A stretch of 41,410 bases of DNA, from positions 1 through 41,410 of the forward strand of contig CAMHLH010000002.1 in the NCBI GenBank assembly GCA_946185925.1, written 5' to 3'. Shown here piece by piece: positions 23,533-32,098 of the stretch. The position numbers and the translations under genes were made by a program. Source of the DNA: an uncultured Treponema sp. (GTDB lineage Bacteria > Spirochaetota > Spirochaetia > Treponematales > Treponemataceae). Within the stretch, counting starts at the first letter, position 1. Each line of letters opens with the position of its first letter. The notes below the pieces were generated by a model that ran no database searches, had not been told where the DNA came from, and saw only the letters and a list, made by a program, of their open reading frames with translations.

Positions 23533-25464
23533 CTAGTAGCTCAAACTTGTGAAGGTCGCGCCGGCATTTTCGACGACGTATGATTTGGCTACGGATGCAG
23601 ATGCAGGAGAATACTCGTAGGCAGGCTTGTAGCTTGACGAGCCTGGCGCAGGCGTGTTGACGCACTCTTCAAGCTCATTCGAATCCGGGAATGAATATTC
23701 CTCTTCCCCGTTCGTACCGCTGCCGGCAAGGTCGATGCCGATTGGGTTCTTCACGCCGCTGAAATAGTTCGCTTCCGCAAGCACGGCGCTTCCGACACGC
23801 ACATCGATGCAGTTCGAATTTCCCTTGATTTCAGTGTTCTCAGACAGGAAATAATTGTTGAAAAGATGGGCTTTGCCCCAGCGGAACAAGGGCTGGCGGG
23901 AATTGATGTCCTTGAAGAAGCAATCGACGACGGTGAGGCGCATATCGCTGTCGCCATCGTCGTGGCTGTCGCCGGAACCGCAGAGGAACGCTTTCCAATG
24001 GTCGTGGAAGTAGCAGTTTGAGATAGTGACCCAGGAAGCGCCATTCTTCAAATCCAGAAGTCCGTCGTAGAAATCCTTCTTGAAGTCTGCGTCTCCGCTA
24101 TCTGGGACATCGCTTCCACTGTTGTATTTAGGAGAAAGATTCGAATGGAATTCGCAGTGGTCAACCCAAACGTGTGTGGCTCCGTTCAAGGAAAGGGCGT
24201 CGTTTCCTTTTCCCTTGTAAGTGTCATAGGCGATTACCTCTCCGAGGACAAGGTTTCTGATTATGACGTTCTTGCCGGAAACACGCATCTCGATGTTCTT
24301 CAATCCGGCTCCAGTCACAGCACCGTAGACGGTTTTGTTTGAACCGATGGACATGATTATGCTCGCGTCGGTAGTCGTCGTTATTCTTTCTGCATTGGTG
24401 AATTTGACAATGTACGGCATGCTGCCAGAAAGTTTTGAACTGTTGCTTGTCAAATCATCAAGAGAGGCGATTTCAATCGTTTCTCCTCCGGCTCCACCTG
24501 TAATCGTATACGCGACGGCTGCATCACTCGTGACGGTCGCATATCCGACATACCCTTCTTCGGCTGTAGGAGCCTCATAGTCTGAAGGAATGAAGTGGGC
24601 GGAAATTTCAGAACTTTCCGAAACCGTCTTGGCATACGGATTTTCAGACGAACCGTCAGACCAGCACTGGAACTTCCAACCGTTGTTGGCCGTCGCAGAA
24701 AGATTCACCACAGTGCCTTCGGCCAAAGTCAAGACAGAAGCGTCGCTGGTCACAGTTCCGGCAGCATCGTTTTCAGAGACAAGAGAGAAAGCATAGTATT
24801 TCGTCGTGTCCGTTCCGTAGTCGATTCCCTTGCCGTTCACGATGAGGTAGTCGATGTTTGAAAGCTGCCCGTCGTTGTTCACTACAAGGGAAGTCAGTCC
24901 GTTTTCAGTGTCCTTTTCTGTTGGAACGAAGTTCGAATAGGTCGCGGCAGGAGCGCCGTAAACCATGATTGTGTTGTTTCCCTCATTGAGACTCACACCT
25001 GTAAGATAGCCTGTATCAATCCAACGGTCTTCGACAACAACACTCTGCGTTCCCTTGTTGGTGTAGGTCATGGAAATTGGCTTGTTCTCATTGACGAGCG
25101 TTCCGTTCACAGAAACATACGCTCCTCTGACATTTGTGCTCTGCCAGTTGGCATAGTGAAGTGCTATTTTCGCATCCGTGATTGCTGATTCGGCCTTGAC
25201 TGTGTAGACAACGGCCTTGCCACTGGTCAAGCTCTCGACATAGCCGCCAGAAAATCCAATCCACTTGGTATCCGACGTATTAATTGAACCTGTCGTAGCT
25301 AAAAATCCGCTGGCGTTCTCTTCGATTTTGAGCGTGGTCGTGCCGTCTTCCCCGCTGGAAGGGCTTTCCGTGGAGTTTGAGCTGTCACTTTCGTTGTCGT
25401 CCGAGCAGGCGGACGCGAAAAGAACTGACAAAGCGACAAAGCCTGCCGCGAATGTCGATAACAT
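23533..25464 (-). CDS. Lipoprotein pectate lyase (PL1-like) with accessory domains; start frame problematic
   Basis: 643 aa from the only in-frame ATG (25464). The signal sequence ends in the lipobox-like LFASAC, then a Ser/Asp-rich linker. Domains in order: a beta-sandwich resembling a CBM35-type binding module (about residues 25-200), a short bacterial repeat-like domain with WKFQCWSDGS (about 235-290), then the parallel beta-helix lyase (about 310-620). The lyase shows HVWVDHCEFH, DGLLDLKNGASWVTISNCYFHDHWKAFL and RQPLFRWGKAHLFNNYF, matching the Ca-binding and catalytic Arg regions of polysaccharide lyase family 1. It would cleave pectin/polygalacturonate at the cell surface. The good ribosome site and ATG upstream (25478) are one base out of frame. 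Confidence 0.88.
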   Translation of the reverse strand: MLSTFAAGFVALSVLFASACSDDNESDSSNSTESPSSGEDGTTTLKIEENASGFLATTGSINTSDTKWIGFSGGYVESLTSGKAVVYTVKAESAITDAKIALHYANWQSTNVRGAYVSVNGTLVNENKPISMTYTNKGTQSVVVEDRWIDTGYLTGVSLNEGNNTIMVYGAPAATYSNFVPTEKDTENGLTSLVVNNDGQLSNIDYLIVNGKGIDYGTDTTKYYAFSLVSENDAAGTVTSDASVLTLAEGTVVNLSATANNGWKFQCWSDGSSENPYAKTVSESSEISAHFIPSDYEAPTAEEGYVGYATVTSDAAVAYTITGGAGGETIEIASLDDLTSNSSKLSGSMPYIVKFTNAERITTTTDASIIMSIGSNKTVYGAVTGAGLKNIEMRVSGKNVIIRNLVLGEVIAYDTYKGKGNDALSLNGATHVWVDHCEFHSNLSPKYNSGSDVPDSGDADFKKDFYDGLLDLKNGASWVTISNCYFHDHWKAFLCGSGDSHDDGDSDMRLTVVDCFFKDINSRQPLFRWGKAHLFNNYFLSENTEIKGNSNCIDVRVGSAVLAEANYFSGVKNPIGIDLAGSGTNGEEEYSFPDSNELEECVNTPAPGSSSYKPAYEYSPASASVAKSYVVENAGATFTSLSY

Positions 25465-25596
25465 TTTGTCTTTTTCATATTTTACCTCTTTTTTTTGACT
25501 CTCGATTCTACAACATCGCAAAAATCAAAAATTGAGAAGATATATGAAAAAAGCGACTTTTGACTATAAGGCGGACAAAAATCTAAAAATCTGCTT

Positions 25597-25625
25597 TTGT
25601 AAAAAAAAGTGCAAAACAATATAAT
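25597..25625 (+). promoter_or_regulatory. Promoter of the chemoreceptor gene
   Basis: TTGTAA (25597-25602), a 17-nt spacer and a perfect TATAAT (25620-25625). Transcription would start near 25632, which rules out the earlier start of the tracked ORF. Confidence 0.7.
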
Positions 25626-25650
25626 GAATGTCCATTTTAAAGAGGAAAAG

Positions 25651-27702
25651 ATGAAAATTTCGACAAAGCTAAGCCTATACATAGGAACAGTGGTAATAGC
25701 CAGCTGCGCGGTAGTGGCGGCGGTTTCAATCGGGCAGTTCACAAGAGGATTCCACGGAGTGATGGATGCGAATCTTTCAATATATTCTGGAGGAATCGAG
25801 AAGACGCTTGAAGAATGGAAGGACACGGCGATAAGCGCGGCAAAAAGCGCGAGCGGTGACGTTGCCGATTTTTTGGAGGAAGAAGAAAGCGCGGAATTTG
25901 AAAAAACGCTCGGAGGAATCAAAGAAGACCTGGCCATGGACGAGATGTTCGTGGTGGACAGCGACGGAAAAGTCATCAGAGCAGAGCAGGCTGCCGGAAA
26001 GCAGTATGCGCCGCAGTTCGTGAAGGAAGCCCTTGCGGGAAACGAGAGCTTCGACTACATCGAGGCCCCCGACGGGCATTTCTCAATACTTGCGGCATTT
26101 CCGGTCGAAGCGGACGGGCGGACAGTCGGTGCGGTGCTCGCCGGGTACGATTTGACAAAAGAGGACTTTCCTGCCTACATCAAGGACAGCTTCGGCTGCG
26201 ACGGCTCCATTTATTCCGGCAAAGTGATGGTCTCGACCACGATACGGAACAAATCAGGCTCGTCGATAGCCGGGACTGAGGCGAAGGACACCGCCGTGCT
26301 CAAGGCGGTTCTCGAAAACGGAGAGCGCGCGGTGCGGAAAGTCAAAATCGACGGAGACACATACAGGAGCGCGTCCATCCCGATAAAGAACGGACACGGG
26401 GAAGTGCGGGGAATGGCGTTCGTCGGAGTTCGGCAGTCGCTAGTCAACGCAATAAAGTCAAGCGTAATCGAAATAGTATCTCCAATCATCATTCTCATAG
26501 CGGCGGCTGTCGCGCTCGTCCTCACCCTCATAATCCGCTCGGTGCTCAGACCGCTCAAAACCGTAAGGAACAGCATAAACGGCATCGCTTCGGGAAAAGC
26601 GGACTTGACCAAGAGAATCGACATCGAAGCGAACAACGAAATCGGAGAGGTGGTGAAGGGATTCAACTCCTTCTCCGACAAACTCCAGAGCATTGTAAGG
26701 AACTTGAAGGATTCCAAGAACAACCTCGTGGAATCAGGCGAGAACCTCAAGGAAGGGACGCTGGACACTTCATCGGCCATAAGCCAAATCATCGGCAACA
26801 TCGAAAGCATGGGCGGCAACATCAGCAACCAGGCGGGTAGCGTGCAGCAGACGGCGAGCGCGGTGAACGAAATCATTGCGAACATCCAGTCGCTCTCGCA
26901 CATGGTCGAGACGCAGGCCGCAGGAGTCGCGCAGGCTTCTTCGGCGGTTGAGCAGATGATAGGGAACATCGCGAGCGTGAACCAGTCCGTGGACAAGATG
27001 GCGGAATCGTTCAGGCTCATCGCAACGGAAGCCGAGACGGGAGCAAGCACGCAGGCGGACTTGAGCGTGCAAATCATGAGGATAGACGAGCAGTCCAAGC
27101 TGCTGCACGATGCGAATTCCACAATCTCAAACATCGCGAGCCAGACGAACCTCCTCGCCATGAACGCGGCAATCGAAGCGGCGCACGCTGGAGAAGCGGG
27201 CCGGGGATTTGCCGTCGTGGCGGACGAAATCAGAAAGCTCTCGGAAACGTCGTCGGAGCAGTCCAAGTCGATAGGCTCGCAGCTCAAGAGCATACAGGAC
27301 ACTATAACGACAGTCGTGGACTCGGCACAGCGCGGTGCGCAGGGCTATTCAATCCTCGCAGAGCGAATCCGGGACACGGACGAGCTTGTCAGGCAGATAA
27401 AATCGGCTATGGCGGAGCAGAACGAAGGCTCCAAGCAGATAACGCAGGCTCTCCACAACATGAACGACAGCACGGTGGAAGTCAGGAACGCGTCGGAGGA
27501 GATGGCCGAGGGAAGCCGGGCGATTCTCACGGAAGTCCACGCCCTCCAGGACTCCTCGGAGAGCATGAGGCAGGGAATGGACGAGATGGCGGCCGGAGCC
27601 AGGAAGATAAACGAAACCGGAGCGGTCCTGTCGAACATCTCAAGCGGAATGGAAAAGTCGATAATGGAAATAGGCGCACAAGTCGACCAGTTCAGCGTCT
27701 AG
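25651..27702 (+). CDS. Methyl-accepting chemotaxis protein
   Basis: 683 aa from the ATG at 25651, with GAGG about 6 nt upstream. Transmembrane segments lie near residues 8-28 and 275-300. They bracket a periplasmic sensor of about 245 residues, probably a Cache-type domain ([22 protein letters not shown] and [24 protein letters not shown]). A HAMP domain follows ([25 protein letters not shown]). The cytoplasmic signalling helical hairpin is present, with its highly conserved tip [33 protein letters not shown] binding CheA/CheW. It senses an unidentified ligand and steers flagellar motility. It has its own promoter and is adjacent to, but not obviously linked with, the pectate lyase. Its stop is 2 bp from the convergent queH stop. 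Confidence 0.96.
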   Translation: MKISTKLSLYIGTVVIASCAVVAAVSIGQFTRGFHGVMDANLSIYSGGIEKTLEEWKDTAISAAKSASGDVADFLEEEESAEFEKTLGGIKEDLAMDEMFVVDSDGKVIRAEQAAGKQYAPQFVKEALAGNESFDYIEAPDGHFSILAAFPVEADGRTVGAVLAGYDLTKEDFPAYIKDSFGCDGSIYSGKVMVSTTIRNKSGSSIAGTEAKDTAVLKAVLENGERAVRKVKIDGDTYRSASIPIKNGHGEVRGMAFVGVRQSLVNAIKSSVIEIVSPIIILIAAAVALVLTLIIRSVLRPLKTVRNSINGIASGKADLTKRIDIEANNEIGEVVKGFNSFSDKLQSIVRNLKDSKNNLVESGENLKEGTLDTSSAISQIIGNIESMGGNISNQAGSVQQTASAVNEIIANIQSLSHMVETQAAGVAQASSAVEQMIGNIASVNQSVDKMAESFRLIATEAETGASTQADLSVQIMRIDEQSKLLHDANSTISNIASQTNLLAMNAAIEAAHAGEAGRGFAVVADEIRKLSETSSEQSKSIGSQLKSIQDTITTVVDSAQRGAQGYSILAERIRDTDELVRQIKSAMAEQNEGSKQITQALHNMNDSTVEVRNASEEMAEGSRAILTEVHALQDSSESMRQGMDEMAAGARKINETGAVLSNISSGMEKSIMEIGAQVDQFSV

Positions 27703-27704
27703 GC

Positions 27705-28406
27705 TCAAGAGCGCATGGAAAAAACGCAGCCGCAGTAGTCCTGCCGCCATAGTCCGTACTCTGCGGAAAGCTCGGTGGAGCGGAGGTAGCCGCCTTTTTT
27801 CTTGAAGTCGCTCGGAAGGAAGACGGTCGTTTTTTTCGGTTCGCCTGATTCTTCCGGTTCAAGCTCCAAAGCCCTTCCAATCGCGTTGATTTTGTCCGCG
27901 TCCTTGTGGGGGGAGATGCTCAGCGTGGTCGTGAAGTAGTCGAAGCCGTTCTCCACCGCGTAACCGAACGCCCTTCTCATGCGGAACTCGTAGCAGCGGC
28001 GGCACCGCTCGCCTTTCTCGCGCTCTGTTTGCAGTTTCGGCTCGTTTCGGACGTTCGTGGCGGAAAAATAATCCTCCACATCGTAATCGGAGACGACAAG
28101 CTTCACAGAATTCTCCACGGACACAGGGAAGACTCCAAGGAATTTCTTCAGCTCCTCAAGCCTGCGCTCGTACTCGGCTTTCGGGTGGATGTTCGGGTTG
28201 TAGTAGAAAACCGTGATGTCGAAGACTTCCGCCAACCGCTCAAGGACCGCCGAGGAGCACGGCCCGCAGCAGGCGTGAAGGAGCAGCGAGGGCTTTTTTT
28301 CGGAGCCGGACGATTTTTTCCGTTCCAGAATCATCTCGATTTCCCTCTCCATGTCCTCGTTGTAGTTCGGCTTCTTCTGCGGGCGTACTTTATGATTGTC
28401 GCTCAT
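27705..28406 (-). CDS. queH: Epoxyqueuosine reductase QueH
   Basis: 233 aa, matching the QueH (former DUF208) family that reduces epoxyqueuosine to queuosine in tRNA, the cobalamin-free alternative to QueG. LLLHACCGPCSS carries the N-terminal CC and C ligands. ERCRRCYEFRMRRAF supplies the middle cysteines, and QDYCGCVFS the C-terminal pair, so the Fe-S cluster and metal ligands appear intact. FTTTLSISPHKDADKIN is a further family signature. It starts 3 bp after fprA on the same strand and has no strong ribosome site, so it is probably expressed by coupling with fprA. A low-potential flavoprotein partner is plausible but unproven. Confidence 0.93.
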   Translation of the reverse strand: MSDNHKVRPQKKPNYNEDMEREIEMILERKKSSGSEKKPSLLLHACCGPCSSAVLERLAEVFDITVFYYNPNIHPKAEYERRLEELKKFLGVFPVSVENSVKLVVSDYDVEDYFSATNVRNEPKLQTEREKGERCRRCYEFRMRRAFGYAVENGFDYFTTTLSISPHKDADKINAIGRALELEPEESGEPKKTTVFLPSDFKKKGGYLRSTELSAEYGLWRQDYCGCVFSMRS

Positions 28407-28409
28407 GGC

Positions 28410-29576
28410 TTATTTTGAAAGAGCTTCCACGACTTTTTCCATCTGGGAGAGATTCTCTTCTTTCATGGAAATCTTCAACGAAACCTTGTCTTCCACAATA
28501 GAAATTCCATTGCAGAGGGCGAGCACGGAAGCCATCTTTTTCTCCGCCATCGGAGCCCAGCTTCCGTTCTCGATGAAGGCGACAGTCTTGTTCTGGAAAT
28601 TCCGCTCGGCGAGCTTCAAGAGGAATTCGCGCATGGCAGGGAAAACGTCGCCGTTGTAGGTCGTGCTTGCGAAGACGATTTTGCTGAACCTGAAAGCGTC
28701 GGAAAGGCACTCGTAGATGTCGTCGCGCGCCAAATCGTGGACGACGACCTTCTGCCCCTTCTCCGAAAGTTTTTCCGCAAGCTTCAGCGATGCCTTTTTC
28801 GTGTTTCCATAGACGGAAGTGTAGGCCACGAGTATTCCGTCCTCCTCGCTTTCGTATTTCGACCAAATGTCGTAGAGGGAAACGTACGCAGAGACGTCGC
28901 CCGAAAGGACAGGGCCGTGCAGGGGACAGATTTTTTCGATTTTGAGATTCGCCGCCTTTTTTAGGACAGCCTGCACGTTCGAGCCGAATTTTCCGACGAT
29001 GCCGAAGTAATAACGCCTGGCCTCGTCCTTCCATTTTTCAACCGCAGAATCTCCCTCGGAATCGAGCGCGCCGAATTTGCCGAAGCCGTCCGCGCTGAAA
29101 AGGATTCCCTCGCCCGCCTCGTAGGTCATCAAAACTTCCGGCCAGTGGACGTTCGGCGCGGCAATGAACGAAAGAGTGCGCTTTCCGAGTTCCAGCTTTG
29201 AATTTTCGGCCACGACAACCTGCCTTTCAGCAAAATCAGTGCCGAAGTAGTTCTTCATCATGTTGAACGCCATCTTGGACGAAACGATTTTTGCATCCTT
29301 GAAAGTGTCCATGAATTTCTTTATGTTCGCCGAATGGTCCATCTCCATGTGCTGCACGACAAGGAAATCCGGATTTCTTCCACCGGCCTCTTCCTTTATG
29401 TTGGAAATCCACTCGTCACCGAAATCCTCGTCCACGGAATCCATCACGGCGATTTTCTCGTCGAGAATCAAATATGAGTTGTACGACATCCCGTTCGGAA
29501 CATCGAACTGCCCCTCGAACAAGTCGATTTTGTGGTCGTTCACTCCGACATATTTTACAGAATCTGATATTTGCAT
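28410..29576 (-). CDS. FprA-type flavodiiron protein
   Basis: 388 aa, the two-domain A-type flavoprotein. The metallo-beta-lactamase-like domain (about residues 1-250) has every diiron ligand position: HMEMDH (near 80), the His in NVHWPE, the Asp in LFSADGFG and the His in PLHGP. The C-terminal flavodoxin domain (about 255-388) has the FMN phosphate loop YTSVYGNTKKAS and ASTTYNGDVFPAM. Such enzymes reduce O2 to water, or NO to N2O, using rubredoxin or a related donor, protecting anaerobes. GGAGG lies 6 nt before the start. It is followed immediately by queH. Confidence 0.93.
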   Translation of the reverse strand: MQISDSVKYVGVNDHKIDLFEGQFDVPNGMSYNSYLILDEKIAVMDSVDEDFGDEWISNIKEEAGGRNPDFLVVQHMEMDHSANIKKFMDTFKDAKIVSSKMAFNMMKNYFGTDFAERQVVVAENSKLELGKRTLSFIAAPNVHWPEVLMTYEAGEGILFSADGFGKFGALDSEGDSAVEKWKDEARRYYFGIVGKFGSNVQAVLKKAANLKIEKICPLHGPVLSGDVSAYVSLYDIWSKYESEEDGILVAYTSVYGNTKKASLKLAEKLSEKGQKVVVHDLARDDIYECLSDAFRFSKIVFASTTYNGDVFPAMREFLLKLAERNFQNKTVAFIENGSWAPMAEKKMASVLALCNGISIVEDKVSLKISMKEENLSQMEKVVEALSK

Positions 29577-29629
29577 TTTTTCCTCCAGATTTTAGTTCCT
29601 ACATTCTATTCAAAACTGACGAAAATCTC

Positions 29630-29667
29630 AAAAAAAATAATCCGCCCGCAAAACTTGCAGACGGATT
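29630..29667 (-). terminator. Orphan intrinsic terminator
   Basis: A 13-bp minus-strand stem AATCCGTCTGCAA...TTGCGGGCGGATT (two G-U pairs, 3-nt loop) is followed by TA and eight T. No annotated minus-strand gene lies upstream of it. Confidence 0.75.
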
Positions 29668-29878
29668 CAAAGATTGAAGAAGTAGAATTTTAGTCAAAGC
29701 CTTTTCATTGTTGTGTGGTGCAGGCTCAACCCTTTTTCCTTCAACAATTTTTACAGACTAAATTAAAAGAACTAGCACATTCAACACACCTTCGATATGT
29801 AATTAAAGACAAAATCAATAGTCAAAATATGAATTGGAAACTGTAAAAAAATCCCTTCTTTTTCTATGCCGAAGCCTC

Positions 29879-29887
29879 TGCTATAAT
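29879..29887 (+). promoter_or_regulatory. Extended -10 box of a probably leaderless ettA transcript
   Basis: TGC-TATAAT ends 6 nt before the ATG at 29894. There is no ribosome site. Confidence 0.65.
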
Positions 29888-29893
29888 TTTGTC

Positions 29894-31657
29894 ATGGCTA
29901 AAACTTTCGACGACAAAAAAATCATCTACACAATGGACCGCGTTTCCCGCGCGTATGGAACAAAAGTTGTATTGAAGGACATTTCGATTTCGTACTATTA
30001 CGGAGCTAAAATCGGAGTGATTGGAGAGAACGGAGCGGGTAAATCTTCGCTGTTCAAAATCTTCGCAGGAATCGACAAGGACTACACGGGAGAGACAAAG
30101 CTCCTTGACGGATATACGATGGGCTACCTCGAACAGGAGCCGTATCTTGAGCCGGGAAAAACAGTCCTCGAAATCGTGAAGGAAGGCGTGAAACCGATAA
30201 CCGACCTTCTGGCGGAATTCGACAAGGTGAACGAGGAATTCGGAAACCCGGACGCGGACTTCGACAAGCTCTGCGCTAGGCAGGCGGAGATTCAGGAGAA
30301 GCTCGACGCGGCGGACGCATGGAACCTTGACTCGAACCTGGAACTTGCGATGGACGCGTTGCGCTGCCCACCGGGAGACCAGGTTGTGGACGTGCTCTCG
30401 GGCGGTGAAAGAAGGCGCGTGGCACTCTGCCGCCTTCTGCTCCAGAAACCGGACATCCTCCTTCTGGACGAGCCGACGAACCACCTGGACGCGGAGACAA
30501 TCGCATGGCTTGAGCGGCATTTGAAGGACTATCCCGGAACAATCATCGCGATAACCCACGACCGCTACTTCCTCGACAACGTGGCGGGCTGGATTTTGGA
30601 GATGGACAGGGGAGAGGGCTATCCGTTCAAGGGAAACTACACGGAATGGCTCGAAGCCAAGCAGAAGAGACTCGCCCTTGAGGAAAAGCAGGCTTCCGTC
30701 CGCCAGCGCGAGATGCAGGAGGAGCTTGAGTGGATTCACGCGGGCGCGAAGGGAAGACAGGCCAAGCACAAGGAGCACATCACAAAGTACGAAGCACTTT
30801 TGGCGGAGGAATCCAAGAGAATCCAGCTCAAGGACACGCAGATTTCAATTCCGGCAGGCCCAAGACTCGGAAGCGTCGTAATCGACGCGGAAAAGCTCAC
30901 GAAGTCGTTCGACGACAGGGTGCTGTTCGAAAACCTGGACTTCCACATTCCGGCCGGAGCGGTTGTCGGCATCGTCGGCCCGAACGGAGCCGGAAAGACG
31001 ACTCTCTTCAAGATGATTGCGACCGCGGCGGGACAGAAAATCGAGCTTCCAGACGGAACGATGGGCGAGGAGAAGCCGGACTCTGGCGAAATCAAAATCG
31101 GCGACACGGTGAAACTCGTCTACGTGGACCAGATGAGGAGCAAGCTCGACCCGAACAAGACGGTCTACGAGACACTTTCAGGCGGCTCTGACTTGGTCAA
31201 GCTCGGAGCCGTGGACGAGAAGGGCAGGGCGGTGAACGGAGCCGTCCGCGAAATCAACTCGCACGCCTACTGCTCATGGTTCAACTTCAACTCGTCCGAC
31301 CAGAACAAGAAAATCTCGGTGCTCTCCGGCGGAGAGAAGAACAGGCTCAACATGGGTCTCATGTTCAAGGAAGCCGGCAACGTGCTTCTCCTGGACGAAC
31401 CGACAAACGACCTGGACATCACCACGACACGAAGCCTTGAGGAGGCGATTTCGTCGTTCGCGGGCGTCGTCCTCGTCGTCAGCCACGACCGCTACTTCCT
31501 CGACAGAATCTGCACCCACATCCTCGCGTTCGAGAACAACAGCGAAGTCAAGTTCTTCGAGGGCAACTGGAGCGAATACGTCGAATGGAAGAAGGAAGTG
31601 CTCGGAATTTCAGATGAGATTCCGCACAAAACTGTCTACAGAAAACTCACTCGCTAG
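29894..31657 (+). CDS. ettA: ABC-F translational throttle protein EttA
   Basis: 587 aa from MAKTFDDKK. The 20 extra N-terminal codons in the track overlap the promoter. It has two ABC ATPase domains without membrane segments. The first has GENGAGKSS (near 45), LSGGERRRVAL and LLLDEPTNHLD. The second has GPNGAGKTT (near 365), LSGGEKNRL and LLLDEPTNDLD. Between them is a charged linker (QREMQEELEWIHAGAKGRQAKHKEH) typical of EttA. ABC-F proteins bind the ribosomal E site, and EttA gates the first elongation steps according to ADP/ATP ratio in E. coli. It is somewhat longer than the E. coli protein. A small phage-like gene follows by 16 bp. Confidence 0.93.
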   Translation: MAKTFDDKKIIYTMDRVSRAYGTKVVLKDISISYYYGAKIGVIGENGAGKSSLFKIFAGIDKDYTGETKLLDGYTMGYLEQEPYLEPGKTVLEIVKEGVKPITDLLAEFDKVNEEFGNPDADFDKLCARQAEIQEKLDAADAWNLDSNLELAMDALRCPPGDQVVDVLSGGERRRVALCRLLLQKPDILLLDEPTNHLDAETIAWLERHLKDYPGTIIAITHDRYFLDNVAGWILEMDRGEGYPFKGNYTEWLEAKQKRLALEEKQASVRQREMQEELEWIHAGAKGRQAKHKEHITKYEALLAEESKRIQLKDTQISIPAGPRLGSVVIDAEKLTKSFDDRVLFENLDFHIPAGAVVGIVGPNGAGKTTLFKMIATAAGQKIELPDGTMGEEKPDSGEIKIGDTVKLVYVDQMRSKLDPNKTVYETLSGGSDLVKLGAVDEKGRAVNGAVREINSHAYCSWFNFNSSDQNKKISVLSGGEKNRLNMGLMFKEAGNVLLLDEPTNDLDITTTRSLEEAISSFAGVVLVVSHDRYFLDRICTHILAFENNSEVKFFEGNWSEYVEWKKEVLGISDEIPHKTVYRKLTR

Positions 31658-31673
31658 AAAAACGGAGGACGAA

Positions 31674-31937
31674 ATGAAATACCGAAGGAAAGAGACAATC
31701 GAAGCCGTCCAATGGACTGGAAAGAACCAAGCAGAACTCAAGGAATTCGCCAAGCAGTTCGCCATGTTCGACTACGCCGACGTGACGAACGACGGAAAGC
31801 TCGACCACATCCTGAAGGTAAAAACTTCCGACAGGATAATCGTCGCAGAATACGGCGATTACGTCGTGAGGGGAGAGAAAGGCGATTTTTTCGTCATGAA
31901 AAAAGACGAGTTCGAATCGATTTATGAAGAAGCCTGA
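31674..31937 (+). CDS. Small phage-type protein of unknown function
   Basis: 87 aa from the ATG at 31674, preceded by CGGAGG. The tracked ORF adds 79 codons that lie out of frame inside ettA and is not the true start. MKYRRKETIEAVQWTG followed by a terminal GDYVVRGEKGDFFVMKKDEFESIYE matches a common family of short proteins found in phages and prophages, usually next to structural genes and of unknown role. No other phage gene is nearby, so this is a stray or domesticated copy, probably co-transcribed with ettA. Its stop codon abuts the tRNA promoter. Confidence 0.75.
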   Translation: MKYRRKETIEAVQWTGKNQAELKEFAKQFAMFDYADVTNDGKLDHILKVKTSDRIIVAEYGDYVVRGEKGDFFVMKKDEFESIYEEA

Positions 31938-31966
31938 TTGACATTTTTTTCCAGATGCCATATCAT
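31938..31966 (+). promoter_or_regulatory. tRNA-Ala promoter
   Basis: TTGACA (31938-31943), a 17-nt spacer and TATCAT (31961-31966). The tRNA begins 14 nt after the -10 box. Confidence 0.85.
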
Positions 31967-31980
31967 CTTTTCTTGTCTTT

Positions 31981-32054
31981 GGGGGCGTAGCTCACCTGGC
32001 TAGAGCGTTTGAATGGCATTCAAAAGGTAGTCGGTTCAAGTCCGATCGTCTCCA
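31981..32054 (+). tRNA. tRNA-Ala (anticodon GGC)
   Basis: It folds as a full cloverleaf: acceptor GGGGGCG/CGTCTCC with the alanine identity pair G3-U70, D stem GCTC/GAGC, anticodon stem TTTGA/TCAAA around ATGGCAT (anticodon GGC), 5-nt variable loop, T arm with TTCAAGT, and discriminator A. CCA is not encoded. It reads GCC and GCU codons. Its own promoter lies immediately upstream and a perfect terminator follows. Confidence 0.96.
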
Positions 32055-32056
32055 TA

Positions 32057-32087
32057 AACTCTGAACTTTTTGTTCAGAGTTTTTTTT
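32057..32087 (+). terminator. Intrinsic terminator of the tRNA gene
   Basis: AACTCTGAAC-TTTTT-GTTCAGAGTT is a perfect 10-bp stem running into a T tract, starting 2 nt after the tRNA. Confidence 0.95.
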
Positions 32088-32098
32088 GCACCATCAGC

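Larger units (their letters stand above)
29577..29893. other. 317-bp gap without a gene: orphan terminator and possible small RNA
   Basis: The gap lies between the starts of divergent fprA and ettA. It holds a minus-strand intrinsic terminator (29630-29667) that no annotated gene uses, because fprA starts downstream of it. About 150 bp upstream on the minus strand TTGACT, 17 nt, TTACAT could be a weak promoter (29797-29825). Together they could define a small RNA of about 160 nt. The minus strand also contains a short stop-terminated stretch encoding KGLSLHHTTMKRL (stop at 29694-29696), which may be the end of a decayed gene. Both readings are tentative. The ettA promoter is at the right edge. 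Confidence 0.3.

Noticed and set aside
29694-29755. Transposase remnant in the ettA-fprA gap
   Set aside because: Only about 18 codons ending in KGLSLHHTTMKRL are readable, too few to assign to any family.
31437-31937. 166-aa version of the phage-type protein
   Set aside because: The extension is Ser/Arg-rich shadow sequence inside ettA. The ATG at 31674 has CGGAGG upstream and fits the family.
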